Notes: a model not told the origin generated them from the letters alone. A stretch of DNA of 64,000 nucleotides from Termitomyces sp. T153 (GCA_018296165.2 JACKQL020000097.1:62001-126000), one strand, 5' to 3'; counted from the first letter of the stretch, positions 45,927 through 56,753 are shown. A program made the numbers and translations.

Positions 45927-46412
45927 CCGCAATGCCCAAGCCTCGCAGTCCAAGCTTTCGTGCGCTACATCGCAGTCCACCTTGATCTCCTCTATTAACT
46001 CTTCCAGCTCGGCGTAGTCTTTCTGCTCTCTGATGAACCCCGCGTTCAGCAGCCGCATCTCGACGCCGTAGAAGTCAGCCCCGAACTCGTGGAGCAGGTG
46101 CGCCTCAGCCGACCGCACTGTTTTCTTGTAAAATTTGTTGTTTCCGATCGACATCACCATGGGATATAGACTGAACCTGGAGTGCGCCTCCGGGGCGTCG
46201 TGGTGGCGGTGTCTGATGATGCCGTTGGGTGGATGTGACGGCAGTCGGCATAAAGACGCACCCCGGACCTGATATGATGGTGTCACTTTGTCGTCGACGG
46301 GGAGGTTAACGGTGCGGACGCCCAGTTCTCTGGGGCCACGCCCGAATCCGCTGTATACTTTGCCTTTCATCTGCATCGGGTAGGGTGCTTCGAGCCCCGT
46401 AGAGGGGCGGTG
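45927..46412 (-). pseudogene. Riboflavin kinase, decayed copy
   Basis: Clear similarity to eukaryotic/fungal flavokinase (ATP + riboflavin to FMN). GFGRGPRELGVRTVNLPV stands for the nucleotide-binding GxGRGxxxLGxPTANxP motif (PTAN reads RTVN). Later blocks YPMVMSIGNNKFYKKTVRSA, LLHEFGADFYGVEMRLL and GFIREQKDYAELEELIEEIK match the conserved C-terminal half. Between them about 20 residues are lost: VTP is followed directly by SYQVRGASL, removing the WI...GVYxGWA segment needed for substrate binding. No good start codon lies upstream (in-frame TAA), and the tail after AWAL is unrelated. The intron-free state suggests an old retrocopy or a fragment; the functional gene should be elsewhere. Confidence 0.75.
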
Positions 46413-46804
46413 GCCATTTTAGATTCGGAGGACGATAAGCACACCGGGAGCAGCTGCTGAGGGGATCCTTAGCTGCGGTTGTCGAGGTGATCGATTTATA
46501 ACGGAGGTCAAGAGACGAGACTGGAGTAGTTGATCCGTTATTGATCGGGACTCGGATGACCAGAATTTGTTCCTGGCATTCTTGGAGACCTATAACTAAC
46601 AAATACTTAGATCCAGGAACTCTGGGAAAGATTTGGAATCGATTTGGAATGGTCAAAGGACAGAAGCTCCAAAATGAAGAAACCATTAGCAGAACAAATA
46701 CACTCCGAATGACCATGATACGTGACCGGATTGAACGTGGAAAGTACATGTTTATGACAGGATGAAAGTCCGATGCAAAAGTTCAGCTTTCAATCGCAGT
46801 GTTG
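46413..46804. other. Intergenic, no gene seen
   Basis: A minus-strand open frame (46,306-46,749) overlaps the riboflavin-kinase remnant in another frame and shows no recognisable features. I treat it as chance. Confidence 0.3.
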
Positions 46805-48114
46805 TTATATTCTAGGAATAGCGGGAATGCGACGTGCCATTCGAACCAGCTGCTTACTCCAATGATTGGCAGCCTCGAATAGTCCATACCGTTTATCACT
46901 AGGAATGACTGGGGAGCGTAGCTTTCTGCTTCCGAACCTCCCTACGATGGCATCAAAACGGGCGACTACCTCAGACATCGTGGGTCTCTCAATGGGATCC
47001 TTATGGACCATGTCGGTGATAAGTTCACGCATGAATTCAAAACCTTGTAGAGGCGGCCGGTGAACCCCGTCCCATCCCTAATATCTTCAGTTAAAAACCA
47101 GATACAGTCATGAAAAGCTCTCAATACACACATCGAGAAAAGACTGTCTCAAATAATTTCCGAGGCAGTAAACATCCACTGCAAATGGATTGCATGGAGA
47201 GGCACCGGGTGCAAGGTGTTCAGGAACTGTCTTGTCTCCTCCCCAAGGAGGCTGTTTAAGAAAAGGAACATCCTCAGGTCGATAGATTTCGGACAGACCG
47301 AAGTCTATGAGATAATACTTGACAGGCTTAAGAGTGCGAGAAGTCCGCTTCGACACTCTTCCGCTAAGGTCCCGCTTCATATGTTTTTCCCAAGGGTGAG
47401 GCGGAGAGTCAAAAAGACATGCCGTATCTGCCATGATATTGTTGGATTTACAATCGCTGGGTCAAAAACATGAACATCTGAACATGATGACATATGAGTG
47501 ACATACCCATGAATGATGTGATTTTCATGCATATAATGTAAACCCTGTAATCCAAGGGTGAATACGACAAACACTAATGAATAGAACTGGGATGATAACC
47601 TCAAAGATTTGTTTGAAGAATCCTACAGCTTCCCCAATGGTCTCAAACGAAGGGAAGTCGACATTCAACAAGAACGGCATCACGATAAATGCTATGTGGG
47701 AGCCTTCGGGTGGATTGATGACTTCTAAGATCGGTACACAGTGGTTTCGCGGATTGGACGAGAACGTTTGAGAGGAGAGATGGTTGATCATAGGAATCTC
47801 ATCTTGGTGTATATTAATGTCAAGTCGTTTCAGTACTACGAGAGAACCATCGGTACGGGTGGCATCCAGAATTTGGTGATGCTGCTCAAGGAACAATGTG
47901 TCAGTGAATTCACCTGTGAAGTGGAAGCAGTGCGTACGCGTAGAGGAAGCGCATCTTCACAGTCTAACCAGTCTTTGGACGTATTGATCCATGACGGTAT
48001 CCAGTCTGGCTCGTATCGCTTCCTAAGGGTGTAGCCATGGTCTTTGAGGAATTTGTAATGGTCACGCCAGAAAATTTCTCCTGGAGAAAGTTTTGTTGGG
48101 TCGTAGTCCTTCAT
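46805..48114 (-). CDS. Small protein-kinase-like gene, five exons (copy 1)
   Basis: Exons on the minus strand: 48,114-47,938; 47,881-47,600; 47,544-47,507; 47,456-47,132; 47,077-46,805 (177, 282, 38, 325 and 273 nt), giving 364 aa. Introns are 48-56 nt with GT-AG ends. Kinase signs: VVLK (Lys 77), the catalytic loop HGDCKSNN (Asp 167, Asn 172), and DFG at 217-219 after a long insert between the two. FAVDVYCLGN follows, then a C-terminal helical part (MRELITDMVHKDPIERPTM, SEVVARFDAI) resembling kinase subdomains X-XI. All catalytic residues are present, so it may be active; HRD is replaced by HGD, as in many agaric kinases of this kind. The N-terminal 55 residues (WRDHYKFLKDHGYTLRKRY) are specific to the family. 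Starts 338 bp from a divergent small gene. Confidence 0.88.
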
Positions 48115-48452
48115 TATGGGCGAGGAAACAGTGATTCGTAATTGCTTCTAATCATTGCTTGAAGTAAGAACTATTTACCAAGAAAGTACAATAGCTGTCG
48201 ATATATGGGTATGTACAATCATGATTCTTAACATTGAATTGACGGTGATTATATAAGACTCGGCCGCCGAGATCTAGATTGTTGATTTCCCTCCTAGCTA
48301 CGTTCTTTGAACCGTTAGATCCTTTAGAGATGCAATCGTTGTATTAACGACCATTGTTCCTTGTTAGTACTCGAATTTCCCCGCATATGGGTTATAAAAA
48401 GTGTACTAGATCACAAGTATCTCATCCTCACTGTCTATCGCTCCATACACAC
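48115..48452. promoter_or_regulatory. Shared divergent promoter region
   Basis: 338 bp between two back-to-back start codons. TATAAAAA at 48,393-48,400 lies 53 bp before the plus-strand ATG. A minus-strand TTATATAA lies near 48,250-48,258, about 135 bp before the kinase ATG. Joint regulation is plausible but not shown. Confidence 0.5.
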
Positions 48453-48943
48453 ATGGACTTCGCCACTATCGTTGGCGGCTTTGAAATTGCATCCGCAGTT
48501 GGCACCTATGCTGGTGTAGTACAGAATCTGGACAAGAACAACAGTCGATTTTGCCAAGTCACTGCTTCCCTCTCTAATACCAAGTCCAATCTAAACCTGG
48601 CATTCGAGGGGCTCCGAAAATTCGCTGAAATTTTAACGGAAGATGAATGTAATGACTTCAAGAATCAGTGTACTATGTAATTGAGCCGCTCATGATATGG
48701 AGTGATACATTGGCTTATGATATTTCTAGTGTCGCAAATAAACTCATGATATATCAAAAGACCCCGATTCCCAAGAAGAAAAAGTTCTTTCGGCAGACTC
48801 AACAATACAAGGATCACCTTGCAGAAATTCAACAATTGGAAAACACAGTTTCTGATTTACTTATGGATTTTAATGTAGGCTACACACGAGCTTTCAAATC
48901 ATTCTCCGAGGTACCAGCCAGTATTGATCAGTTTCAATGTTAA
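48453..48943 (+). CDS. Small helical protein with hydrophobic Gly-rich N-terminus
   Basis: Starts at ATG 48,453 with MDFATIVGGFEIASAVGTYA, a short amphipathic/hydrophobic Gly-containing helix, followed by predicted helices (SNTKSNLNLAFEGLRKFAEI, FRQTQQYKDHLAEIQQLENT). The reading frame changes near 48,667. A 62-nt GT-AG intron (48,668-48,729) would restore it and give 142 aa (exons 48,453-48,667 and 48,730-48,943). The skipped piece, however, also reads well in the second frame (YYVIEPLMIWSDTLAYDISS), so a frameshift is possible. No domain is certain. The layout (hydrophobic N-terminal helix plus helical bundle) recalls HeLo-like or NLR-associated N-terminal domains of fungi; this is a resemblance only. 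A related broken copy lies beside the second kinase gene. Confidence 0.6.
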
Positions 48944-49265
48944 CAGCAAACTTCCTCGAATGCCGCTATCAATATGGCCCAGTTCAAACGAGCCGAACAA
49001 GTCAATCGTGAAGCTCGTGAAGCAAGGAGAAACTTTTTGAAGACATTCGTTATTGGACAACAATAAAATAACTTGATGTGTCTGCCGTTCCTGATTGTAC
49101 GCTGGCTTTCCTGCATTGACGGCGTAATACTCAACCGAATGCACGTTCACAGTGTCTGGCATTAAAATATGTGCGTTCCAATATTGATACTTCGATCTAG
49201 CTGACAATACTCAACCTTAGCTAATATTATGGTACAAGAGACACCATCTACCAGTGAAAGTGGCA

Positions 49266-49475
49266 TGAGTTAAGACTTTTATGCTTGATCTTTGGCCATA
49301 CAAACCTGTTGACAATTTTGCTTACCAGCACAAGAATCTATCCAACGAGACCCGTTTTCAGACGAAGCATCTGCTGCATGGGCAGAGCACAAACCCCTCA
49401 AAAGGCAGGCCTAGGGGAATAACTTACGCGTTGAGTTTTCACGTCATCTTTCATATATGTTACCGAGGACGATAC
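49266..49475. repeat. Dispersed repeat R1, single copy
   Basis: Same unit as 20,586-20,950, including CAGACGAAGCATCTGCTGCA, TGGGCAGAGCACAAACCCCT and AGGCAGGCCTAGGGGAATAA. This copy retains more CpG (for example AACTTACGCGTTGAG against AACTTATATGTTGAG), so it is younger or less methylated than the one in the repeat region. Confidence 0.8.
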
Positions 49476-49684
49476 CTTGAATGTTAGAAACAATATACTC
49501 ACAGATGCTTTGGTTCACATGCCTGACTTTTTGTGAATCTAGTTTAAACAAGGAGATACTTGTCGAGATAGTCGTTTAGTAGAGGAGAGACAAAAAGCTA
49601 CAGAAGTCAAGATCACATATGCTGTGCAGAAATCCTACTTGCTCGGTTGCTCTAACAGCTTGTCTAGCTGGAATGAAAGAAGGT

Positions 49685-49928
49685 TGTTAGAAGAGACTCT
49701 CAGCTTGTCGTGGCGGTGGCGTCGGTTACTTCCCGGTTACTCAAGCCCAGATTCCTTCCCTTTGTCATTTTCTATTACCCTATCTTTACTCACTGGTGCG
49801 ATCATCGTCGATCGTACCTATATAGTTTTTCTCAGCCACCGCCGCGCTGGCGGTTTATCGTAGTGACTCAATTTCAAAGTCCCTCAGTTCTTTTCCAAAG
49901 ACTGAGGGATTACTTACCTCGTACTACA
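49685..49928 (+). mobile_element. 244-bp solo LTR, possibly Copia-type
   Basis: TGTTAGAAGA...GTACTACA with the 5-mer AAGGT immediately on both sides (49,680-49,684 and 49,929-49,933). TG/CA ends, small size and 5-bp TSD fit a Copia-like solo LTR. A CCCTCAGT...ACTGAGGG hairpin lies near 49,880-49,912. CpG is normal. Strand is assigned only by the TG to CA reading. Confidence 0.75.
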
Positions 49929-50015
49929 AAGGTGCAAAAAGCAGTTCTGACTGGGGACCAATCGCAAAGAAACGTGTCAAAAATATGAAATTCAGCCTGA
50001 AGAGATCGGGAGCAG

Positions 50016-50384
50016 ATGTCTCTAGAGGGACAAACAAAGGTCAAGGCAGGGGAGTTAATTTCGGCATATAGATTATCAGATAAAACTATCCCTTATCTTT
50101 CTTTTGCAGCTTCAAAAATTGACAACCTCCTTTCTGACGTACATATTTGCTACTCCGTAGAGTTCTTGTGTGCTCTATCGAAATTTTCGCAAAGAGTTGA
50201 TTCACATTTATATCACGAACGCTTACCACATAGATGTTTCGGAATCTCATTTACCTTTCGCTCCTGCAGGCCCCCTCTTGTACCTGTACCCCCTGCGGCG
50301 CCTACCGAGCTTCCCGCTGCTCCAGTAAGGCAACATGTTTGTCCCGCCGATTGTTTGTACAGATGTAACTCGAAGCCTAAGTAA
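50016..50384 (+). CDS. Doubtful hypothetical ORF, 122 aa
   Basis: An open frame with GELISAYRLSDKTIPYLSFA near the start, a Pro-rich C-terminal half (VPVPPAAPTELPAAPV) and several Cys. CpG-normal region, no paralogue in the window, no clear promoter. Could be an exon of a longer gene or chance. Confidence 0.2.
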   Translation: MSLEGQTKVKAGELISAYRLSDKTIPYLSFAASKIDNLLSDVHICYSVEFLCALSKFSQRVDSHLYHERLPHRCFGISFTFRSCRPPLVPVPPAAPTELPAAPVRQHVCPADCLYRCNSKPK

Positions 50385-51359
50385 GTTTGAAACTTGATGA
50401 TACGTCATCGACGGTCTGCCGCTTCGCTTGTCCTTTCGCGTCGCTTCCCCGTGGACGCGGCGGTGATCTCAGCCATTAACACCCATGACTTCAATGCAAT
50501 GCTGTAGACCTTCACAAGATCGACCCGACAAATCGCGATTAAGCGACGGCCCTCAATGGAACTACAAGCCAGTTCGAGGGTAGCCATCATCGCGCGGCTG
50601 AGGAGTACAAGACCCCTTCACCGCCCTCATCCACTGCAGAACTATGATATCCTTTCCTTTCGTGTTGACAATAAGGCGGTGACGGAGTATTCTACAAGAC
50701 ACGCGGAGTTACCAGCAGGAGACAACTCGGTAGGAACATTACTGTTTCATTGCTTGCGTTGAGTCTAAGAGGATATCGACGTGTTGTTGAATTGGCGTGT
50801 TGTCAAATTCGAGATCCTCTGTTTATCCTTACAATAAAATCAGCTGTTATCGTACTCTCCCGTGTCCTGGGAAAGAGTGGCTTATTTGATAAGTGCCTAC
50901 AAACGCCTACCTGAAGGTAGATAGATATCATACTACACCGACAAACTCACATCAGTTAGGTTTGACAGCGAGAAATAAAAATAAATTGGTAGTATAATTC
51001 TATTGATCTCGTCCTAACACAGTTGGAGTGCAAGATTTCGTTAAAGAAACGTGTCATGAACCGATCCGACAGCGGAATAGCGAAAAAGACTTGTCAGTGG
51101 ACCAGACCTGGAGCCAACCGTGTTTTTATGGTCAACGCTCACAAGAGCAAAAGGCCTGAGGACAGGTCGATCAAATCTCACCGATGATATTCCGTTACGG
51201 ATGGAAAGTATGCATTTACTGGATATGGACGAACAAACAGGATACGCGATTCCGAGCTCCAACTACCAGATCTCACATGTACTTATGACAGTCAAACACG
51301 GAAACGGAAACGGACGAATGAAAATATCAACGACTCGGAAATGTACTACGTCATGCTCG
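50385..51359. other. Intergenic, no gene recognised
   Basis: Only short frames on both strands, none with a recognisable motif. CpG is normal. Confidence 0.3.
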
Positions 51360-52681
51360 TCATACATTGGGTACGGCTGGTATCTCCCTTAGTCTGCGAG
51401 TCCATTGTTTTGTCCAATGCACAAAGGTTTTGAACCTACTAAGGTTCCTACCAACTTCAACAACTGGTGAGCGCAATGTTTTGTCGTCCAGCCCCTTGAC
51501 GATAGTCTCAAAGCGCGCGACAACTTCAGACATAGACGGTCTCTTCTTGGGATCAGAGTTTATCATGTCGTCGACGAGTTCTCTCATAAATCCTAATCCT
51601 TGCTTCGGTTTTACGAGATCATCCCCACCCTAAGTTGGATTTAGTTAGCGACAGAGCCCAAACAACCAAGGACAGGATGCACACATCAAGATAGAACCCA
51701 CTGATGAAGTTGCCTATACAGTAGACATCCACGGCAAAAGGGTCACAAGGTGGCATGTCAGGGAGAGAAAACTCTGGAACTGACTTGTCTCCGCCCCAAG
51801 GAGGATGTCTGAGATGAGGCGCATCTTCAGAAAGACATATCTCCGACAGATCAAAATCTATAAGGTAATATTTGACTGGCTTCATAGTACGGGAGGTTCG
51901 TCTTGATACCGGTCCTCGGTAGTCATATCTCATATATAGATTGGACGGATGTGGTGGAAACTTGAACAACGGCAATGTGTTTGCCATAAAATTGTTGAAC
52001 TTGCAGTCACTTCATAGTGATGTAAGTAGAAATGGTTGTAAGATGGCACTCTACCTTACCCATGAACGACATTGTTGACATGCATGAACTCCAGACCCTA
52101 TAAGCAGGTTAACTGAAATCTATAACGATTTGACGAGATAAAACACCTCAAAAATTTGTCTGAAGAAGTCAACCACCTCGCCAATTGTTTGAAACGGTGG
52201 ATGATGCGTATTCAATAGATATGGCATTACAATGAACGCTGACTGAGAACCTTCTGGTGGATCTATAACTTCAATGACGGGGACGCAATGGTTCTTTGGA
52301 TGCGTTGCTAACGCTCCGAAGGAAAAAAACTTGCTAACTGGAATTTCATACTTATTGGTGTTAGTCTTGATTTCTTTCAGGACGACGAGAGATCCGTCAT
52401 CGCGAGTTGCATCAAGGACTTGACCATGCTTTAGAAAAAGACATCATTGCGAGACCACGCTCAGAGATGACATTGCGTACCTCAATGTATAGTCCATCTT
52501 CGCAGTGCAACCACTTTTTCGAAGGGTTCTTTTCCCAAGACGGCACCCAATCAGGGTGATACCGGTCTCGCAGCGTGTAACCGTGCGCCTTGAGGAAATC
52601 GTAATGATCGCGCCAAAAGGTCTCCGTCGAGGAGAGTATGCTAGGCGCAAAATTATCGTCAGGTGCGCTGCCAGTCATCAA
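51360..52681 (-). CDS. Small protein-kinase-like gene, five exons (copy 2)
   Basis: Exons on the minus strand: 52,681-52,481; 52,428-52,147; 52,097-52,060; 52,009-51,685; 51,629-51,360 (201, 282, 38, 325 and 270 nt), giving 371 aa. The three inner exons have exactly the lengths of those at 46,805-48,114, so the genes are paralogues. The catalytic loop HGDCKFNN is kept (Asp 175, Asn 180) and VVLK holds Lys 85, but DFG reads DFD at 225-227 (YYLIDFDLSEI), which would disturb Mg binding or activation-loop geometry; it may be a pseudokinase. The C-terminus, MRELVDDMINSDPKKRPSM, matches copy 1. No stop or frameshift is seen. Confidence 0.88.
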
Positions 52682-53135
52682 GACGTTGGAGGATGAAAAA
52701 TGTCCTGATAGTTTGGACTGCTTCCGATGGCTTGTGTGGCAGGAACAACGGAGGTAGATATCAGAATAGTAGCATAGTAACAGCGCCGTCGCCGGTTAAA
52801 CGTTCTACCTGCAACCCCAGAGAGACAATAATAATGATGGAGGTTGCAAAGTAGTCACTACTTGTGAAGTTCAACGTCACGCGTCAAACAGGTTGAATCA
52901 GGCTACCTTCCCCCTCAGGCTGATTTCGTGGATGCTTTTATTCTCAACGGAGCTTTTCGACACAAATATGACTACCACGAAGAGACAAGTGATACACCCT
53001 TTTCAGACTTTGTCGTGTGGTCTTATACACCTGAGATGGAAACTTTGTTCCTGCGAATGATTTAAAGCTGATATCGATGTGGGAGTCATTTCATCAACAA
53101 CTTGAATTCTCTCAGTACTCACAGCATATCTTCCA

Positions 53136-53321
53136 ATGTCTGGTCTTGAAATTGCCGTCGGTATATCGACCATGGGTGCTTTCATGTCTGAGGTCTCCCA
53201 TGAACTTGCGAGAAACAAGTCATCCAAAATTCGACCGCCTCTAGCTCATGCCAAACAGCAAGTATCCTAAGCTTTAGATACCTTTGATAGTGTTGAGATC
53301 GGACTTAACCGACTACTACGT
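53136..53321 (+). pseudogene. Broken relative of the 48,453 small gene
   Basis: Starts MSGLEIAVGISTMGAFMSEV, similar in style and position to MDFATIVGGFEIASAVGTYA. Continues KSSKIRPPLAHAKQQVS, a TAA stop, then in frame ALDTFDSVEIGLNRLL, which aligns with NLNLAFEGLRKFAEIL of the intact copy. The sequence is then cut at about 53,322 by an LTR-like piece and a DNA transposon. It lies 454 bp from the start of kinase copy 2, facing away from it, as in the intact pair. Confidence 0.6.
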
Positions 53322-53528
53322 ATGTTGCGAGGCCCTGGGAAGCTCCCCTATAGGTCTGTCCAAAATTTACCCCCAAAATGGGCTTCATGTACGCTATAAA
53401 TCTGACTCTTTTGGGCTCCAAATACGCTATTCTGGACTAAGGTTCCTTTCACGTGATTCTTGATGACATGTGACCACTTAACACACTTAAGACAGCACTG
53501 ATCGGGCTGACTGCCTGCAGCTCATAAA

Positions 53529-55166
53529 TTGGTCGTGGGGAGTTCCTCTTCCCTTCAGTGGTACCAATCAAAGTATCAAGTCACTTTCAACAGCGGCCAC
53601 CAGGAATTTCTTGCTGCTCTTTGTGGCAAGACTGGAGATGATGTACCCCAGTTGAGATATTCTACAGATCCTGAGGGCAAGCCCACTTCTGTTGGATACT
53701 TTCTAGCCTAACTCTTTCCAGGTGTGCATGCATTCAAAGCACCTGTTATTTTGACTGTGGGACCTCCTCCCAAAGCTCATGATTTGCATGGCCATGTCAT
53801 CTTCAGCAATGAAAGGCTTGAGAAGAATAAAACTTTATTTGGTGTTTCACAATGATGCTCAGCAGCAACCACTGTCAAGGGTCAGAAGAAGCCCTGTCAG
53901 GCTGATCAACCTATTATTGTCTCTGAGTCTTCCCCTCTGAGAGGTCTCAAGCTCAGGAGGAAGACTTGCAGCCAAAAGGCTGATAATAAGGAGGATGAAA
54001 TTCAAGCTTCTCCCCAGGCTTCAACTTCTACAATGGCAAAATCATCTTGTCCACCTAAAAAGAACATCAGCTGGAGGACTGTAAAGTGGGCCCTTCTCTT
54101 TAAGGAACTTCATAATTCAATGATGAATGGCAAAGACCCAATCACTCTGCATCTGAATCCTTGTCTAATTCAACAGGCATCAGCACCTTCAAATAATGAA
54201 TCCTCATTAACAATTAAACTTCCTGCTTCAGTCCCTGTTGTTTCTCCTGCTGGCTCTCTTGCAACTAAGTGCAGTGGATACTTGACTCTGTTTAGTGGCA
54301 CTCCTCCCACCTGCAAGAAGCCCAGGCCCATGATTGAAAACACTCAGAAGCTGCCTGACTCCATCTCACCTCTGACTAATGTTTCTCCTTTGCCCACTCC
54401 AATGCTGGCACCTCCAGTCCTTATTTCATCACTGCCTTCCACACCCACACCAGTGCCTCCAGTACCAACACTGGTACTTCCAGCACTGTCAGTGCAAGCA
54501 CCAGCACCAGTGCCCCTAGTACTGCCAGTGACAGCTCAGGTAGCTTCAACACTGGCATTGGTACCTTCACCAGCACCATTGGCAAAAGCATCTCCAATGA
54601 CAATGGCATCTCCAGCACCATCAGTGCCCATTCCAGACTCAGTACTTCTAGTACAAAAGCCAACACCTGCACCTGCACTAGTATCTCCTGTACCTGCACC
54701 AGCACCTCTCATGTCTGCAGGTACATCTGATGAGACACCCTTATTTGCATCCAAACTCTCAATGTCTGCACTCATGAATCCTGTGATGCCAGTACTCCCA
54801 TCCATACTTGTAACAACACCAACTGCATCTGTGTCCACATTTTCATCTCCAATGCTCATGCCCATGCCCACACCTCTTGCCAACACAGTCAAACAAACTT
54901 CTTTATCCATGCCTCCATTAGAACTTACACCTGCACTGCCAGCACCCCATGTGCTAACTGTGACCTTGAGCACTTGTCCAAACTGGCAGGGTGGTGCTTT
55001 TAATGCACAAATCAATATTAGTTTCAAGCCACCTTTGCTATATCTAGGAGCAAGCTTGGTACAATCCTCCACCTGTCCCATACAGCAGTCAGCCCAGTCC
55101 TGTGCTGAAATATCACAGAGAGCAACAATATGCTCCCCTCTACCAGCCTTCCTGGGAGAATGTTGA
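53529..55166 (+). pseudogene. ORF carried by the DNA transposon, Pro/Ala/Val-rich
   Basis: 53,529-53,711 opens with a compact part (SSLQWYQSKYQVTFNSGHQE, VPQLRYSTDPEGKPTSVGYF), then a stop and a damaged stretch. 54,033-55,166 is a 377-codon open frame with a Lys/Trp start (KKNISWRTVKWALLFKEL), a long low-complexity region of Pro, Ala, Val, Ser and Thr (about 54,400-54,900), and an end with LSTCPNWQGGAFNAQINISF. No catalytic motif is seen. Function unknown. Confidence 0.45.
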
Positions 55167-55910
55167 TTGCTAGTGAGAGCACACCCTATATCCACTGCCT
55201 CCCCATGCTGGTGCCTCCCAGTACCCATCCCATGCCTTCTATGGCCCTAATTTGTCTTACTATTGTGACACATTAATTTTGGAGCCTAATAATCATTGGC
55301 AAAACACAAATGTCAGGATGTATACCTACAGCCTTATATGCATGCATCTGGCACATCTTCTGGTCCTTTGCCCTATATACCATCCTCAAACTACCCAGGG
55401 CAGTGACGTAGCACCCCTTCCATTCCTCCCACTGCTATTTCACCCATTCTGGGCAAATTGAGCTCTCATTCTTCAGGATAGCCAAGTGATACTGAGGGGG
55501 GGAATTATCAATCTTAAAGCAGTATCCAGTAGTCTTAGTCTATTTTGTGATATCTGGATTTTTGGACAATTGTTCTTGCTATCATGTACTTATAACATTT
55601 GGCTCATGGACAGTAGGTCATTTGATTCTTGAACTTCTTTGTCATTCATATGTTGTCTACTGTGATCTGTTTGTATCCATAAATGATTGGCCTAGTTCAG
55701 CATAAGCAGTGCCAACTTCTCTGGAGGTTATTACCCAGTCCAGTTGCCTGAACTCTCATTCAGATGGTACCATGTAGAGTCACTGCTCCTGAGGTTAAGG
55801 ATTTGACAACCTTGTGGGCTACTTCTCAATTGATACCACTATTGCCCACCTAAGACAGCACTGATTTGGGCTGACTAATGGGCCTTGGAGGCAGGTGGAG
55901 GCATGACCAT

Positions 55911-56092
55911 AAACTTCCAAAATATTGTTGGAGGCATGAGTGCCATACATCAATGGAATATTGGAGGTCACATGGAAAACTTCCAAAATGGACACCATCA
56001 TAAACTTGCAAAATATTGTGGGAGGTGTGAGTGCCAGACATCAATGGAATATTGGAGGTCACACAGAATACTTTCAAAATGGACACTGTAAG
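55911..56092. repeat. Two 91-bp tandem repeats
   Basis: Units 55,911-56,001 and 56,002-56,092, both starting AAACTT(C/G)CAAAATATTG and containing CATCAATGGAATATTGGAGG. Also, TAAGACAGCACTGATYTGGGCTGACT-type sequence is shared by about 53,489 and 55,852. All lie inside the DNA transposon. Confidence 0.8.
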
Positions 56093-56753
56093 ATCTATTG
56101 CTGATATGGATTTGGGTGGGACACCTTCAAAGCTTACAACCTCTCAAGGCCTATTATTGTCTACAAGAATAATAGGCTTTGTTGGCTTCATGTGATCATG
56201 AAATCCATTGCCAACAGTGACCTAACATGCACAAACAATAACTTGAGAGATGGAATTCTCCTATGCTACTTGTCCTACTTCCTAGCAGGAATATGTATCA
56301 TCAATTCAGGAAGCTTTTTTGCTATGTCTCTGCATGTCAAAGCTGTCCATCAAGCATTTGGACCCTCCTTCAATGTAAATTTTGCTTTTAAGCTGACCCT
56401 CTTGTCCCAACAGCTCAAAGATGCATGGACCCGGATGATATAGGAATGAGTCAGTATGTGCATATGTGTGTAAGTGATACTGTCCATGACTGCATGAAAA
56501 GAGTCAAGCAGACAGTGTCCAAAGCAAATGGCAGTGGGGCTTAATGGCGTATGATTGCAGGCTTAACCACCACATCAAATTGTCCATATGGTCGTAAAAT
56601 ACACTATCAAAAGGACAAAGGGCTCAAAATTTTTCCACTGTGTGGGTGAAAAGTGCCTAGAATATGCTATACTTGGACTGAGATTTGGCCATTTTTGAGG
56701 TTTGAAATATGCTATTTTTGGGAGAGACATATAAGCGAGCTTCCTGGGGCCTA

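Larger units (their letters stand above)
53330..56752 (+). mobile_element. 3.4-kb DNA transposon with 8-bp TSD
   Basis: Ends are inverted repeats of about 32 bp: AGGCCCTGGGAAGCTCCCCT on the left and AGGCCCCAGGAAGCTCGCTT on the right (minus strand), with similarity continuing through TATANGTCTNTCC. ATGTTGCG is duplicated on both sides (53,322-53,329 and 56,753-56,760). Subterminal AATAYGCTAT motifs recur at each end. An 8-bp TSD fits hAT or KDZ/Zisupton-like elements. No transposase could be recognised inside, so it may be non-autonomous. The interior is CpG-poor; strand is set by the internal ORF. Confidence 0.85.

Noticed and set aside
46306..46749. Minus-strand 147-codon ORF before the riboflavin-kinase remnant
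   Set aside because: Different frame from the kinase remnant and no protein-like pattern; chance frame.
54536..55228. Long minus-strand ORF (230 codons) opposite the transposon ORF
   Set aside because: It mirrors the low-complexity Pro/Ala/Val region of the plus strand and has repetitive Gly/Ala/Thr composition; a shadow of a biased sequence.
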